A stretch of DNA of 28,430 nucleotides from an uncultured Ilumatobacter sp. (GCA_938049325.1 CALICC010000241.1:1-28430), one strand, 5' to 3'. Counted from the first letter of the stretch, positions 1 to 8,220 are shown. Made by a program: numbers and translations. The notes: generated from the sequence alone by a model not told the origin.

Positions 1-2
1 GC

Positions 3-395
3 TGGGAGGTTGACGACGGGATCGGCGTGACGTTCGAACCGCCACGCGAGGGCTACGACTTCGATACCGAGATGAAGGTCAACGGAGCCTGTCAGGGCTT
101 CTGTGAGCCGACGGACTGGGCGAGCGTGATCGACGACAGCCTGCGCGAGGGCAACTGGTTCGTCAACGACGCGGAGACCGAAATCGTCGTCGACTCGATG
201 TTGGGTGATGGCGCCCGTGTCGTGGTGGCGCACCGATCAGACGGCGTGCAGGGATCCGTCTTCGTCAACGTGTTCCGCTGGGACGACGAGGCGAGCCACT
301 TCTTCCGGTGCAATGCCGACCTCGGCGAACGTGACGCAGAACTGGAAGCAGCGTTCGTCGCTGCCTGCGAAGCGTCGATTCCGCTCTGGCTCTAG
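3..395 (+). CDS. Unknown protein, 5'-truncated by the window edge
   Basis: The reading frame is open from base 3 to the TAG at 395. A GTG at 27 could be a start, but the codons before it (reading WEVDDGIG) are open with no stop, so I think the true start lies upstream of the window. The visible ~130 residues are acidic and include a Cys pair (CQGFC) and several Trp residues, as in small secreted or lipoprotein-type domains, but I recognise no family. It converges with the lipoprotein gene ending at 410, only 14 nt away. The coding call is sound; the function is unknown. Confidence 0.7.
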   Translation, partial: WEVDDGIGVTFEPPREGYDFDTEMKVNGACQGFCEPTDWASVIDDSLREGNWFVNDAETEIVVDSMLGDGARVVVAHRSDGVQGSVFVNVFRWDDEASHFFRCNADLGERDAELEAAFVAACEASIPLWL

Positions 396-409
396 GCGCC
401 GATCGCCGA

Positions 410-1177
410 TCAGACGGCGATGATGTTGATGGTGATCGGATCGCCGGGGCCATCGAAGGAGATCACCCGCACGGTGGTCGTTGCAACGGTCAGGGGGCGC
501 AGCGTGATGATCACGGCGCCGCCATCCTCAGGGAACGGGTCGCCGTCCTCGCCGTCTTCGATGTCGTCGACGTCGACGAACTCGACGATGCGATCGTCGG
601 GGTCGACGTCGAGGTCCCACTCGGTCGGGCCCGGAATCACGATGGTGAGCAGCGACGTGACCGGCAGGACCACGTCACCGGTCGCACCCGAACGCACGCG
701 CACCTCGGTGGTTGCCTCGTCCTCGCCGTCGACGTTGGCGATTCCTGTGCCGACGATGAAGTCGTCGGTGGTGATTCCCGTGTTGTTGATCGTGGTGACC
801 GGGCTTGTGTCGCCCGCAACGGTTGTGGTGGCCGACGTCGGTTGGCCCGCGGTCGTGGTCGGACTCGTCCCCGGTGCAGTCGGCGTCGTGCCGTCGTCGG
901 CCAGCGTGGTGGGAGTCTCGGTGGCGCCGGGTGCCGTGGTCGGCGCTGCAGTCGAATCGCCCGCTGCGATGGTGGTCGAGCCGGCCGGGTCGGTGGCCGG
1001 AGTGCTGGCCTCGCCGGACGAGCTGATCGTGTCTTCGGTGAACAGGGGGGAGGTGTCGGCGGTGGCTTCCGCGGTGGTGGTTGTGGACGCGTCGTCAGGC
1101 TCGTCGTCTCCGCCGCATCCGGTCGCGAACGCCACGATCGCGACAAGAGTCGTTGCAGAGAGCGAAGAGCGACGCAT
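410..1177 (-). CDS. Thr/Ala-rich putative lipoprotein of unknown function
   Basis: 255 residues. The N-terminus (MRRSSLSATTLVAIVAFATGC) has two Arg, a hydrophobic core and a lipobox-like ATGC with Cys21 as lipidation site, so the mature protein should be tethered outside the cytoplasmic membrane. Residues ~22-125 are a low-complexity Thr/Ala/Pro/Ser linker. The folded part (~130-255) is beta-rich by eye, with a strongly acidic stretch (DVDDIEDGEDGD) and alternating valine/threonine strands at the end, as in immunoglobulin-like or calcium-binding beta-sandwich domains; I cannot assign a family. Single gene, convergent with the partial gene at its 3' side. Confidence 0.75.
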   Translation of the reverse strand: MRRSSLSATTLVAIVAFATGCGGDDEPDDASTTTTAEATADTSPLFTEDTISSSGEASTPATDPAGSTTIAAGDSTAAPTTAPGATETPTTLADDGTTPTAPGTSPTTTAGQPTSATTTVAGDTSPVTTINNTGITTDDFIVGTGIANVDGEDEATTEVRVRSGATGDVVLPVTSLLTIVIPGPTEWDLDVDPDDRIVEFVDVDDIEDGEDGDPFPEDGGAVIITLRPLTVATTTVRVISFDGPGDPITINIIAV

Positions 1178-1213
1178 CGATAGATCTTCTCAGGTCCAGT
1201 GTGGCGGATGGTG

Positions 1214-1987
1214 TCAGTCTGATCGGGGTCCGCCGCGGTCGCCCGGCCAACGGGACCCACCGATCGTGTCGGCGTATGGCCAGAACGCGATCGGGTCGAG
1301 CGGGCCGGCGAGCGTGATGTCGCGAGCCTTGTGCTGCGCGGTGATGAGGCTGGCGCTCAGTTGCTCGCGCATCGGGAGGAGCTCGGCAATCGGGTCCCAC
1401 GGGCTGTGACCGAGCAAGATGTCGCCGTCGAGTGTCTCTTCGCGCAGCACTTGCATCACGCTGCGGACGCGTACGACGTGAGGCGGGAAGTCATACTCCT
1501 TCTCGACGCCGCCGACGGCCCGTGACGACTTGATCCACCACTCGTTGTCTTCGACGTCTTCTCCGGACAGTTCAGCCAGGCCGGTACTCGTTCCACTGAA
1601 CTCGAGGAATGTGTAGCCCTGATGTGTGCAGCGAGCGTGCACGCCCTCGCCCATGCGGAAGTAGTTGATCGAGCACGGGAACTTGGGTTGGCCGTTGAGT
1701 TCTTGGCTGATGAAGATCGCTGCTTCCTGGTCGATACCCATGCCGAGCGAGAACATGCCCGACATGCCGTCGAAGTCGGCCTCGACCTTCGTGCTGACAC
1801 CGAACTCGGGCTCGCCGAGCACGGGGTAGCAATAGACCTGCACGTAGACGTGCGGATTCGCGCCCGGCGTGATGCCCGGCGGCAGCAGGTTGGCGATCTT
1901 GTCGGGGTCGGTTCGGTAGGAAAGCCGCAGTAGCGGCCATCCCACGACCTCACCGGGGCGAGTCATCGGGTCGATTGGTTCGGTCAT
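1214..1987 (-). CDS. Acetoacetate decarboxylase-fold protein (first copy)
   Basis: 257 residues, typical length for the acetoacetate decarboxylase (ADC) superfamily. It shows the usual N-terminal pattern (LLPPGI after a GWPLL strand), the DFDGMSGMF strand region and a lysine in NGQPKF (Lys102) at the position of the Schiff-base lysine of ADC. Known ADCs decarboxylate beta-keto acids through that lysine, while many family members are hydratases, aldolases or dehydratases, so the reaction here is open. It lies 49 nt downstream of the TetR gene on the same strand and is probably cotranscribed with it. An AGGA lies 7 nt before the ATG. The family call is firm; the substrate is unknown. Confidence 0.82.
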   Translation of the reverse strand: MTEPIDPMTRPGEVVGWPLLRLSYRTDPDKIANLLPPGITPGANPHVYVQVYCYPVLGEPEFGVSTKVEADFDGMSGMFSLGMGIDQEAAIFISQELNGQPKFPCSINYFRMGEGVHARCTHQGYTFLEFSGTSTGLAELSGEDVEDNEWWIKSSRAVGGVEKEYDFPPHVVRVRSVMQVLREETLDGDILLGHSPWDPIAELLPMREQLSASLITAQHKARDITLAGPLDPIAFWPYADTIGGSRWPGDRGGPRSD

Positions 1988-2036
1988 GGCGTGTCCTGTC
2001 TGTGTTCGGTCGAGTTGGGCGGGCGACGTGATGCGG

Positions 2037-2687
2037 TCAGGGTCCGGGGATGTAGCTGTCGACGACCGCCCGCACCGTTCGTTCGAACAGCGGCGGGAGG
2101 TCGAGCTGACGGGTCAGCGAATCGATGGTCGCCGGGTCGATGAGCGGATCGTCGACCTCGGCCCAGAGCGTTGCGCTTGTCCAGGGCTCGGGAACGAGGT
2201 CAGGGGGTCGCAGAGCGATCACGAGAAACCCGCCGACGCTGATGAGGATGGCGCGCATGGCATCGCGGGCCTCATCGCCTTTGAGGCCTGCTGCGGTGAT
2301 CTCTCGAGCGAGAGCTCGTTCGAGAGGAAGTTCGAGTAGGGAGGTGGCGCCGACTTCGTACGCGAGTGTGGTGACGTGGGGGTGGGTGAGCGCGGCGGCC
2401 CACACATGACGTGCCGCGCTCATCACGCGTTCGCGCCCGTTCGTGCCGGTGACCGTGGCCTCGGCTTGGCGCTCGGCGAGGCGCTCGACGAGGGCGATGA
2501 TCACCTCGTGGCGGCCGCCGACGTGCCAGTAGATCGAGTTCGGTGCGACGCCCAACTCGGCCGCGAGCTTGCGCATGGTGAGCGATTCGCCGCCGCCCGC
2601 CTCGACCAGTTGCAGCGCCGTGTCGATCACCTCGTTGCGGTCGAGCTCGCCGCGGCGGCTCGGGTTCGGTTCGCTGTGTGGCGGCAT
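2037..2687 (-). CDS. TetR/AcrR-family transcriptional regulator
   Basis: 216 residues. The N-terminal DNA-binding domain runs from about residue 15 to 65: helix 1 (DRNEVIDTALQLVEAGG) and a helix-turn-helix at ~37-58 (TMRKLAAELGVAPNSIYWHV), a textbook TetR signature. The remaining ~150 residues are a helical ligand-binding and dimerisation domain with no recognisable ligand signature, except that the C-terminal part resembles the TetR_C group of actinobacterial repressors. It is divergent from the tandem amidohydrolase operon, with 90 nt between, which holds an imperfect palindrome. The usual inference is repression of both its own operon and the divergent one, relieved by a pathway intermediate. 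GGAG lies 5 nt before the ATG. Confidence 0.92.
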   Translation of the reverse strand: MPPHSEPNPSRRGELDRNEVIDTALQLVEAGGGESLTMRKLAAELGVAPNSIYWHVGGRHEVIIALVERLAERQAEATVTGTNGRERVMSAARHVWAAALTHPHVTTLAYEVGATSLLELPLERALAREITAAGLKGDEARDAMRAILISVGGFLVIALRPPDLVPEPWTSATLWAEVDDPLIDPATIDSLTRQLDLPPLFERTVRAVVDSYIPGP

Positions 2688-2717
2688 GTGGCTCCGGGTT
2701 GCACCCTGGCACGGTTT

Positions 2718-2747
2718 CTGTAACAGTGTTCAAGAGCAGTATGACAG
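2718..2747. promoter_or_regulatory. Candidate TetR operator (imperfect palindrome)
   Basis: In the 90-nt divergent spacer, a 30-nt imperfect inverted repeat begins CTGTAACAG and ends ATGACAG; by hand count 10 of 15 symmetric pairs match, including the outer CTGT/ACAG. Its place between divergent tetR and amidohydrolase genes fits an autoregulatory operator. There is no second copy elsewhere in the window, so the site is weakly supported. Confidence 0.35.
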
Positions 2748-2764
2748 CAGTCACATAGGACTTC

Positions 2765-2770
2765 AAGGAG
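2765..2770 (+). promoter_or_regulatory. Strong ribosome binding site AAGGAG
   Basis: AAGGAG with a 7-nt spacer to the ATG at 2778. It fixes the start of the first amidohydrolase and suggests a leadered, well-translated message, in contrast to the leaderless-looking starts elsewhere in the window. Confidence 0.75.
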
Positions 2771-2777
2771 AACTCTC

Positions 2778-4073
2778 ATGGCCAACCCTGCCAACCCGCT
2801 CGAGGGCGTCGACACGTCAAACGCGCCGTACGTCATCGTGTCGTCCGATACGCATGCCGGGCTTCCGGTCGACGGCTACCGCGACTACCTCGAATCGAGC
2901 GTGCACGCCGAGTTCGACGAATGGCTGGCCGGTCGACACGAACACCGTCGAGTCACCGAAGAAGTCAACGGGGAGTACATCGAAGAGTGGGAAGGCCAGA
3001 ACGCTGAGGGACTGCGCGGGGCGTATGACCCCGAGGTGCGTGACAAAGAGCTCGATGCTGACGGCGTCGCCGGCGAGATCATCTTCGCCGACGGTGACTC
3101 GGTCACCGGCATGGAGTCACCGCCGTTCGGAGCGGGGCTCTCCGCCGGACAGATCACCGATCCGAAGTTGGCGTTTGCCGGTGCTCGAGCCCACAACCGG
3201 TGGCTCGAAGAGTTCTGTGCCACGAACCCGGCTCGGCGCGGCGGCGTCGCACTCGTTCCGATCACGCAAGATGTCGACGAGTCGGTGCGAGAGATCGAAT
3301 CGCTCGCGGGCAAGCCGGGCATCAAGGGGATCATGATCCCGACGATGTGGCACGACAATCCGCCGTATGGCGGCACGCACTATGACCGCGTATGGGCTGC
3401 ATGCGCTGAAGCCGGTCTCGTCGTCCACACGCACTCGGGTGAAGCCGACTTCCCCTCCTACAGCGAGAACGTGGTCCAGTACGTGATCGAGGTGCCGTTC
3501 TGGACGCACCGGGCGCTCTGGCAGTTGATGCTGTCGGGCAAGTTCGACAAGTTCCCGGGGCTCAAGTACTCCGTTGTCGAGTGCGGTTCGCACTGGATCG
3601 GCGACCTGCTCTGGAAGGCCGATCAGATGTTCGGCTCCGATGGCAAGGTCAAGAAACTGTCGTCGCGGACAAAGGGGCTCGTCGAGAAGCTGCCGTCCGA
3701 CTACTTCGGCACCAACGTGTTCATCGGAGCCTCCGCAATGGCCAAAGAAGAGATCCGCCGTCGCCACGTGAACGGCATTGACGCGCTCATGTGGGGCACC
3801 GACTACCCGCACCCCGAAGGATCATGGCCGCACACGGTGTCGCGACTCGAAACCGATTTCCAGCAGGTGTCGATCGAAGACACTCGTCTGCTGCTCGGCC
3901 TCAACGCGATCGAGTGCTACGACCTCGATATCGACGGGCTGACCGAGATCGCGGCGCGGATCGGTCCGACCCCGGAGCAGCTCAACCAGGATCCTGATCT
4001 TCGAACTCCGCCCAATGCCGTGCGCGACGCTCGCTGGTGGCTCGAAGAGTACGGCATAGAGTCGAAGGGCTGA
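2778..4073 (+). CDS. Amidohydrolase-2 family metal-dependent hydrolase (first of pair)
   Basis: 431 residues of the amidohydrolase_2 (ACMSD-like) TIM-barrel group. Metal-site candidates are Asp24/His26 in SSDTHAG, His217/His219 in VVHTHSG and Asp342/His345 in MWGTDYPH. Family members decarboxylate or hydrolyse carboxylated or cyclic substrates using a divalent metal. In actinobacteria such longer members commonly sit in gene clusters for aromatic, terpenoid or steroid breakdown. The gene opens an operon with a second paralogue (8 nt downstream of its stop) and an SDR, all divergent from the tetR gene. The paralogue shares AHNRWL, a following RRxGVA stretch and MWGxDYPH. The substrate is not inferable from sequence. 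Confidence 0.88.
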   Translation: MANPANPLEGVDTSNAPYVIVSSDTHAGLPVDGYRDYLESSVHAEFDEWLAGRHEHRRVTEEVNGEYIEEWEGQNAEGLRGAYDPEVRDKELDADGVAGEIIFADGDSVTGMESPPFGAGLSAGQITDPKLAFAGARAHNRWLEEFCATNPARRGGVALVPITQDVDESVREIESLAGKPGIKGIMIPTMWHDNPPYGGTHYDRVWAACAEAGLVVHTHSGEADFPSYSENVVQYVIEVPFWTHRALWQLMLSGKFDKFPGLKYSVVECGSHWIGDLLWKADQMFGSDGKVKKLSSRTKGLVEKLPSDYFGTNVFIGASAMAKEEIRRRHVNGIDALMWGTDYPHPEGSWPHTVSRLETDFQQVSIEDTRLLLGLNAIECYDLDIDGLTEIAARIGPTPEQLNQDPDLRTPPNAVRDARWWLEEYGIESKG

Positions 4074-4081
4074 TTCGAACA

Positions 4082-5395
4082 ATGGCAGCACACGATCACC
4101 ACGATGCTGAACACCACACGGTCATCTCGGCCGACTCGCATTGCGGCGCGGCGCTGTGGGACTACAAGCCGTACCTCGAAAAGCAACACCACGAAGCCTT
4201 CGACGACTGGGCGCGACACATCGAGGCCGAGGAGAAGAAGGTCGAGGAGATGTTCGCCGGAAAGGACCTCTCGACGCGCAGCGTCGGTATCGGCGGCGAC
4301 CCGGTGCTCGATGCCGACCGCAACTTTTCGAGCGAGCGTCGACTGCGCGAGCAGGAAGAAGACGGCGTCGTGGCAACGGTGCTGTTTCCGAATACGCAGC
4401 CGCCCTTCGCCCCTCCCGCCGCCACACAATTCGAGGCGCCGCCGTACTCCGACGACATGGTGTTGCGGTGGGCCGGTTTGCGGGCGCACAACCGGTGGCT
4501 GAAGGACTTCGTCGATCAGGCGCCCGAGCGGCGCGCCGGGGTGGCGCAGATCTTCCTGGGTGACGTCGAAGGCTCGGTCAAGGAGATCGAGTGGGCAGCA
4601 GCGAACGGACTTCGCGGTGGCATCTTGGTGCCGGGCGCCCCGCCGGACTCGCCATTCGATCCGCTGTACTCGGCCAAGTACGAACCGATCTGGGCGGCGG
4701 CTGCCGACAACGAGATGCCGATGAACCACCACGCCGGGGGAGCGACACCGAACTTCGGCCCGCACTTCCCGACGTCGCTCGCGATCTTCATGCTCGAGGT
4801 CACCTGGTGGAGTCACAGGGCGCTGTGGCATTTGATCTTCGCCGGTGTATTCGAGCGTCATCCCGAGCTGAAGTTCGTGAACACCGAGACCGGCACCGCC
4901 TGGATCCCCGAAACGCTGGAGAACCTCGACTCGTTCTACGATCGGATGAAGGGTGGTGGCTACGGGCCCGAGGCGATCTTCGGCGGCATGGCCGTGGAGA
5001 ACCTGTCGCTGCGCCCCAGCGACTACTGGAAGCGCAATTGCTACGTGGGCGCGAGTTTCCTCCGCCCGATCGAAGCGGTGATGGTGCCCGAGATCGGTGT
5101 CGACAACATCATGTGGGGGTCTGACTATCCGCACATGGAGAGCTCGTTCCCGTTCACTCGCCAGCACCTGCAGCTCACATTCTCGAACATGTCGGTCGAG
5201 CACACCACGAAGGTGCTCACCACCAATGCGGCAGAGGTCTACAAGTTCGACCTCGACGCGTTGGCGCCCCTTGCGGCGCAGCACTGCATGACCAAGGCCG
5301 AAGTGGCCGAACCGATCTCGTACAGCGAGATCACCGACGAAGCAAAGGCGTGTCCAGGCATGAGTCCAATGAATCAGCTCGCGGGAGCCTCGTGA
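4082..5395 (+). CDS. Amidohydrolase-2 family metal-dependent hydrolase (second of pair)
   Basis: 437 residues from the ATG at 4082. The longer frame from a GTG at 4037 would overlap the preceding gene by 37 nt and add an Arg-rich tail absent from the paralogue, so I prefer 4082. Metal-site candidates are Asp18/His20 (SADSHCG), His216/His217 (MNHHAGG) and Asp348/His351 (MWGSDYPH). It is clearly homologous to the gene before it, a tandem duplication that has diverged well. Its N-terminus is unusually histidine-rich (MAAHDHHDAEHH), which might help metal loading, or mean nothing. It ends in a TGATG overlap with the SDR, so the two are translationally coupled. Confidence 0.88.
   Translation: MAAHDHHDAEHHTVISADSHCGAALWDYKPYLEKQHHEAFDDWARHIEAEEKKVEEMFAGKDLSTRSVGIGGDPVLDADRNFSSERRLREQEEDGVVATVLFPNTQPPFAPPAATQFEAPPYSDDMVLRWAGLRAHNRWLKDFVDQAPERRAGVAQIFLGDVEGSVKEIEWAAANGLRGGILVPGAPPDSPFDPLYSAKYEPIWAAAADNEMPMNHHAGGATPNFGPHFPTSLAIFMLEVTWWSHRALWHLIFAGVFERHPELKFVNTETGTAWIPETLENLDSFYDRMKGGGYGPEAIFGGMAVENLSLRPSDYWKRNCYVGASFLRPIEAVMVPEIGVDNIMWGSDYPHMESSFPFTRQHLQLTFSNMSVEHTTKVLTTNAAEVYKFDLDALAPLAAQHCMTKAEVAEPISYSEITDEAKACPGMSPMNQLAGAS
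5383..5387 (+). promoter_or_regulatory. Ribosome binding site GGGAG deciding the SDR start
   Basis: GGGAG lies 7 nt before the ATG at 5395, inside the end of the upstream gene. This supports 5395 rather than the in-frame ATG at 5350, which would overlap the upstream coding sequence by 46 nt and add 15 residues before the SDR fold begins. Confidence 0.7.
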
Positions 5396-6294
5396 TGGCG
5401 GCAACCGATCCACTCGATCCAATCGAGATCTCAGGGTCTGTTGCCGTCGTCACCGGCGGCGCCAGTGGCATCGGCAAGGGTGTCGTGAAGGCACTCCTCG
5501 GGCGCGGCGCCAAGGTGGTGATTGCCGACATCGAACAGGCAGCACTCGACGCCACCGTCGCTGAGGTCTCGCCGCTCGGTGATGTGAGCGGGTTCGTCAC
5601 CGACGTGTCCGACGACGAGTCGTTTCGCAGTCTCGCCGATCATGTGTTCAGCACGCACGGTCGATGCAATCTGCTCTTCAACAACGCGGGCGTCGGCTCG
5701 GGAGGTGGCGGTGCCGCGTGGGCGTCGGAGCTCAACGACTGGAAGTGGTGCTTCAGCGTCAACGTCTTCGGCCCGGCCAACGGGGTCGCGGCGTTCGTGC
5801 CGCGGATGATCGAGTCGGGCGAACCAGGCCACGTCATCAACACGTCGTCAGGCGACGGCGGATTCGCGCCGGTGCCACAGGCAAACGTCTATGCGGCGAG
5901 CAAGGCGGCCGTCAGCTGCTTCACCGAGTCGCTCCACCACCAGTTGCGTGACGCCACCACGAACATGGGGGCTTCGGTCTTCTACCCGAGCGGCGGCCTG
6001 ATGAACACGGGGCTGTTCACCTCGACGCGCAACCGTCCGGCGGAGCTGGCGCGCCAGCACGAGTCGGAAGGGCGGATCTCGATGAGCTTCGACGACTTGA
6101 AGGCCGCGCTCGAAGCAGCTGGTCGCGATGTTCAGGTGGCCGACCTGGATCAGCTCGGCGAAGACACCGTCGATGCGGTCGCGAAGCGCCAGTTCATCAT
6201 CGCCGGCGATGTCACCGACACGGTCGAGCTCTTGCACCGACGTGCCGATGCGATCGGTCAACTCGACGTCCCGCCGCACCACCAGATGTTTTAG
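5395..6294 (+). CDS. Short-chain dehydrogenase/reductase (SDR)
   Basis: 299 residues. Classical SDR: cofactor loop TGGASGIG (20-27), with Asp45 after the second strand (VVIADIE) favouring NAD(H); NNAG at 96-99; active-site Ser151/152, Tyr166 and Lys170 (YAASK). About 50 residues longer than the core family: the C-terminal part after ~210 (LEAAGRDVQVADLDQLGED...) is an added helical segment. It should oxidise or reduce an alcohol/ketone on the product of the two amidohydrolases with which it shares an operon. The start overlaps the upstream stop (TGATG). Confidence 0.9.
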   Translation: MAATDPLDPIEISGSVAVVTGGASGIGKGVVKALLGRGAKVVIADIEQAALDATVAEVSPLGDVSGFVTDVSDDESFRSLADHVFSTHGRCNLLFNNAGVGSGGGGAAWASELNDWKWCFSVNVFGPANGVAAFVPRMIESGEPGHVINTSSGDGGFAPVPQANVYAASKAAVSCFTESLHHQLRDATTNMGASVFYPSGGLMNTGLFTSTRNRPAELARQHESEGRISMSFDDLKAALEAAGRDVQVADLDQLGEDTVDAVAKRQFIIAGDVTDTVELLHRRADAIGQLDVPPHHQMF

Positions 6295-6308
6295 AGCGCT
6301 CCGCGCTC
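6294..6308 (+). terminator. Small hairpin after the SDR stop codon
   Basis: Perfect 6-bp inverted repeat GAGCGC-TCC-GCGCTC starting at the last base of the TAG stop. No U-tract follows, so it is at best a weak or factor-assisted terminator, or an mRNA-stabilising 3' hairpin between the amidohydrolase/SDR operon and the next gene. Confidence 0.35.
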
Positions 6309-6335
6309 ACTGATTCTCGACGCGGCGCCGGAAAC

Positions 6336-6341
6336 TACGGT
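6336..6341 (+). promoter_or_regulatory. Candidate -10 box of a leaderless transcript
   Basis: TACGGT (fits TANNNT) ends 7 nt before the ATG at 6349, and no Shine-Dalgarno sequence is visible upstream of that ATG. The spacing would put the transcription start at or next to the start codon. No good -35 is seen. Confidence 0.4.
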
Positions 6342-6348
6342 CGGCTCG

Positions 6349-7386
6349 ATGGGAGACCTGAAGCTCGGGATGCACCTGGGGTACTGGGGGCGTTCGATGC
6401 CGACGGGCGTGCCCGAGACGCTTGCCGAAATCGAGCGACTGGGCTTCGACTCGGTCTGGACGGCTGAGTCGTGGGGGAGCGATGCGATCTCGCCACTCGC
6501 ATGGTGGGGCGCCGCCACGACGAAGCTTCGCCTCGGCACGAACATCGTTCAGATGTCCGCGCGAACTCCCGCAGCCACGGCAATGGCGGCGATCACGATG
6601 GATCACCTTTCGGCCGGCCGATTCTGTCTGGGCCTGGGTGTGAGCGGGCCTCAAGTCGTCGAGGGGTGGTACGGCCAACGGTTCAACAAGCCGCTCGCCC
6701 GGACTCGCGAGTACGTCGACATCGTCCGCAAGATCCTCGCTCGCGAAGAGCGACTCACGAACGATGGCCCGGAGTATCCGCTCCCCGTGCCCGACGGCGT
6801 CGGCCTCGGCAAAGCGCTGAACGTGATGACCCACCCGGTCCGCGCCGACTTGCCGATCCTGCTGGGCGCGGAAGGCCCGAAGAACGTCGCGTTGACCGCT
6901 GAGATCGCCGACGGCTGGTTCCCGATCTTCTACGCGCCGCAGCACGAGGAGCTGTACCAACCGCACCTCGACGAAGGGTTCTCGCGCCCGACCGCACGCC
7001 GCTCACCGGACGACTTCGAGATCATCGCACTGGCCAACGTCGCGATCGATGACGACCTTGCAGCAGCGTACGACCGGGTCCGGCCGACGTTGGCGCTGTA
7101 TGTCGGCGGCATGGGGGCCAAGGAGATGAACTTCCACGCAGACGTGTTCCGCCGCCTCGGATACGAAGCGGCCGTCGACACGATTCAGGCGTTGTTTCTC
7201 GACGGCAAGCAGAACGAGGCGATCGCCGCAGTGCCCGACGCAATGGTTGACGAGATCTGTCTGGTCGGGTCGAGGGAACGGATCCGAGACGGACTCGAAG
7301 CGTGGCGCGAGAGTCGGGTCACGACACTGCTCGTCGGCGGATCGATCGACACCGCCCGCACGATGGCCGATCTCGTTCTGGGGTGA
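6349..7386 (+). CDS. LLM-class F420-dependent oxidoreductase
   Basis: 345 residues of the bacterial luciferase-like TIM-barrel family, in the length range of F420-dependent oxidoreductases. Family features seen: N-terminal LGMHLGYWG strand, LGFDSVWTAESW, LRLGTNIVQMSARTPAATAMAA, and the SAGRFCLGLGVSGPQVVEGWYG stretch shared with the mycobacterial Rv3520c-type subgroup. Members use reduced or oxidised deazaflavin F420 to oxidise alcohols or reduce double bonds; the substrate here is unknown. It seems to have its own promoter, and is followed by a 135-nt gap before an ADC-fold gene. Confidence 0.88.
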   Translation: MGDLKLGMHLGYWGRSMPTGVPETLAEIERLGFDSVWTAESWGSDAISPLAWWGAATTKLRLGTNIVQMSARTPAATAMAAITMDHLSAGRFCLGLGVSGPQVVEGWYGQRFNKPLARTREYVDIVRKILAREERLTNDGPEYPLPVPDGVGLGKALNVMTHPVRADLPILLGAEGPKNVALTAEIADGWFPIFYAPQHEELYQPHLDEGFSRPTARRSPDDFEIIALANVAIDDDLAAAYDRVRPTLALYVGGMGAKEMNFHADVFRRLGYEAAVDTIQALFLDGKQNEAIAAVPDAMVDEICLVGSRERIRDGLEAWRESRVTTLLVGGSIDTARTMADLVLG

Positions 7387-7521
7387 CCGATCCGGTGTGC
7401 CTCGGGCTCGTCGTCGCGTTCTCGTCGACGTCTAGGTTGGGCGAAGAAATCAATCGAGCATCGCTTCGGCTGCGGACCCAATCTGGCCACGTTCACCGAA
7501 TGCAATCGGACAGGGGACGAC
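7387..7521. other. Intergenic region, 135 nt
   Basis: No gene is seen. A TAGGTT at 7433-7438 on the plus strand matches TANNNT and could be a -10 box, giving a leader of about 75 nt for the gene at 7522, but no convincing -35 is present. A GGGGAC a few bases before the ATG at 7522 serves as ribosome binding site. Confidence 0.3.
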
Positions 7522-8220
7522 ATGGCATCACTGACGCATTGGGGAACGATCGACGGACGAGAGATCACGTTCCCGATGACCGTCGACAGCTTCAACGGAG
7601 CGACACTTGGATTCACGGTGCCTCTGGACGCGGCGACGAACCTGCTGCCCGGTGAGGCGTTCGAGGTGATTGAAACGGCGCCCTCGATGGCGCAGTTCAT
7701 CATCAGCATTTGTGACTACCGCGAGAACCCGTGGGGCGACTACAACGAGTTCAACCTGGGTTTCCTCGCTCGGCCTGCCGGCGCGAGTGCCGATGTGGTC
7801 GGGTCGTTCATCTACCGGATGCCGGTCGACCAAGAGTTCACGTGTGAGGCCGGCAACAAGGTGATGGGCTTCCCGAAGGTCGTCACGCGAATCGACGCCG
7901 AGTACACCGACGATCGGGTGTCGTTCCAGCTGTGGGATCAGGGCGAGGTGGCACTCGGGGTGGCGCTGCCGCGGGTGCCGAATGGAGCAATCAACCAAGT
8001 CGAGTCGACGAGCTACTCGTATCTCGACGGAGTGGCCTTCGCGACCTCGCTTGCCATGGAGATGTCGTCCAGCGCGACCGATGCTGCCGATGTCGAACTG
8101 ACGATCGGGAGCGGCCCAATCGCTGACGAGCTCCGCTCGCTCGGACTGCCGACGGTGCCCGACTTCTGCATGTGGGGCGAAGGTCTCAGTGCAACATTCC
8201 AGATGGGGGAGCGAGTGTGA
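7522..8220 (+). CDS. Acetoacetate decarboxylase-fold protein (second copy)
   Basis: 232 residues. It keeps the ADC-family core: a LLPGEAFEV strand near residue 41, the YNEFNLGF strand and GNKVMGFPK with Lys119 in the position of the Schiff-base lysine (GFPK is the classic context). It is more like canonical ADC at this motif than the copy at 1214. The reaction is probably decarboxylation, hydration or retro-aldol chemistry on a beta-oxo acid. The stop overlaps the start of the next SDR (GTGA), so the two are coupled, suggesting successive steps on one metabolite. Confidence 0.8.
   Translation: MASLTHWGTIDGREITFPMTVDSFNGATLGFTVPLDAATNLLPGEAFEVIETAPSMAQFIISICDYRENPWGDYNEFNLGFLARPAGASADVVGSFIYRMPVDQEFTCEAGNKVMGFPKVVTRIDAEYTDDRVSFQLWDQGEVALGVALPRVPNGAINQVESTSYSYLDGVAFATSLAMEMSSSATDAADVELTIGSGPIADELRSLGLPTVPDFCMWGEGLSATFQMGERV
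8205..8211 (+). promoter_or_regulatory. Ribosome binding site GGGGGAG deciding the SDR start
   Basis: GGGGGAG lies 5 nt before the GTG at 8217 and selects that codon over an in-frame upstream ATG at 8172, which would overlap the preceding gene by 49 nt and add 15 residues before the SDR fold. Confidence 0.7.

Noticed and set aside
3917..5422. 501-codon open frame on the minus strand
   Set aside because: Antisense shadow of the second amidohydrolase; His/Arg-rich composition without domains, as usual in high-GC DNA.
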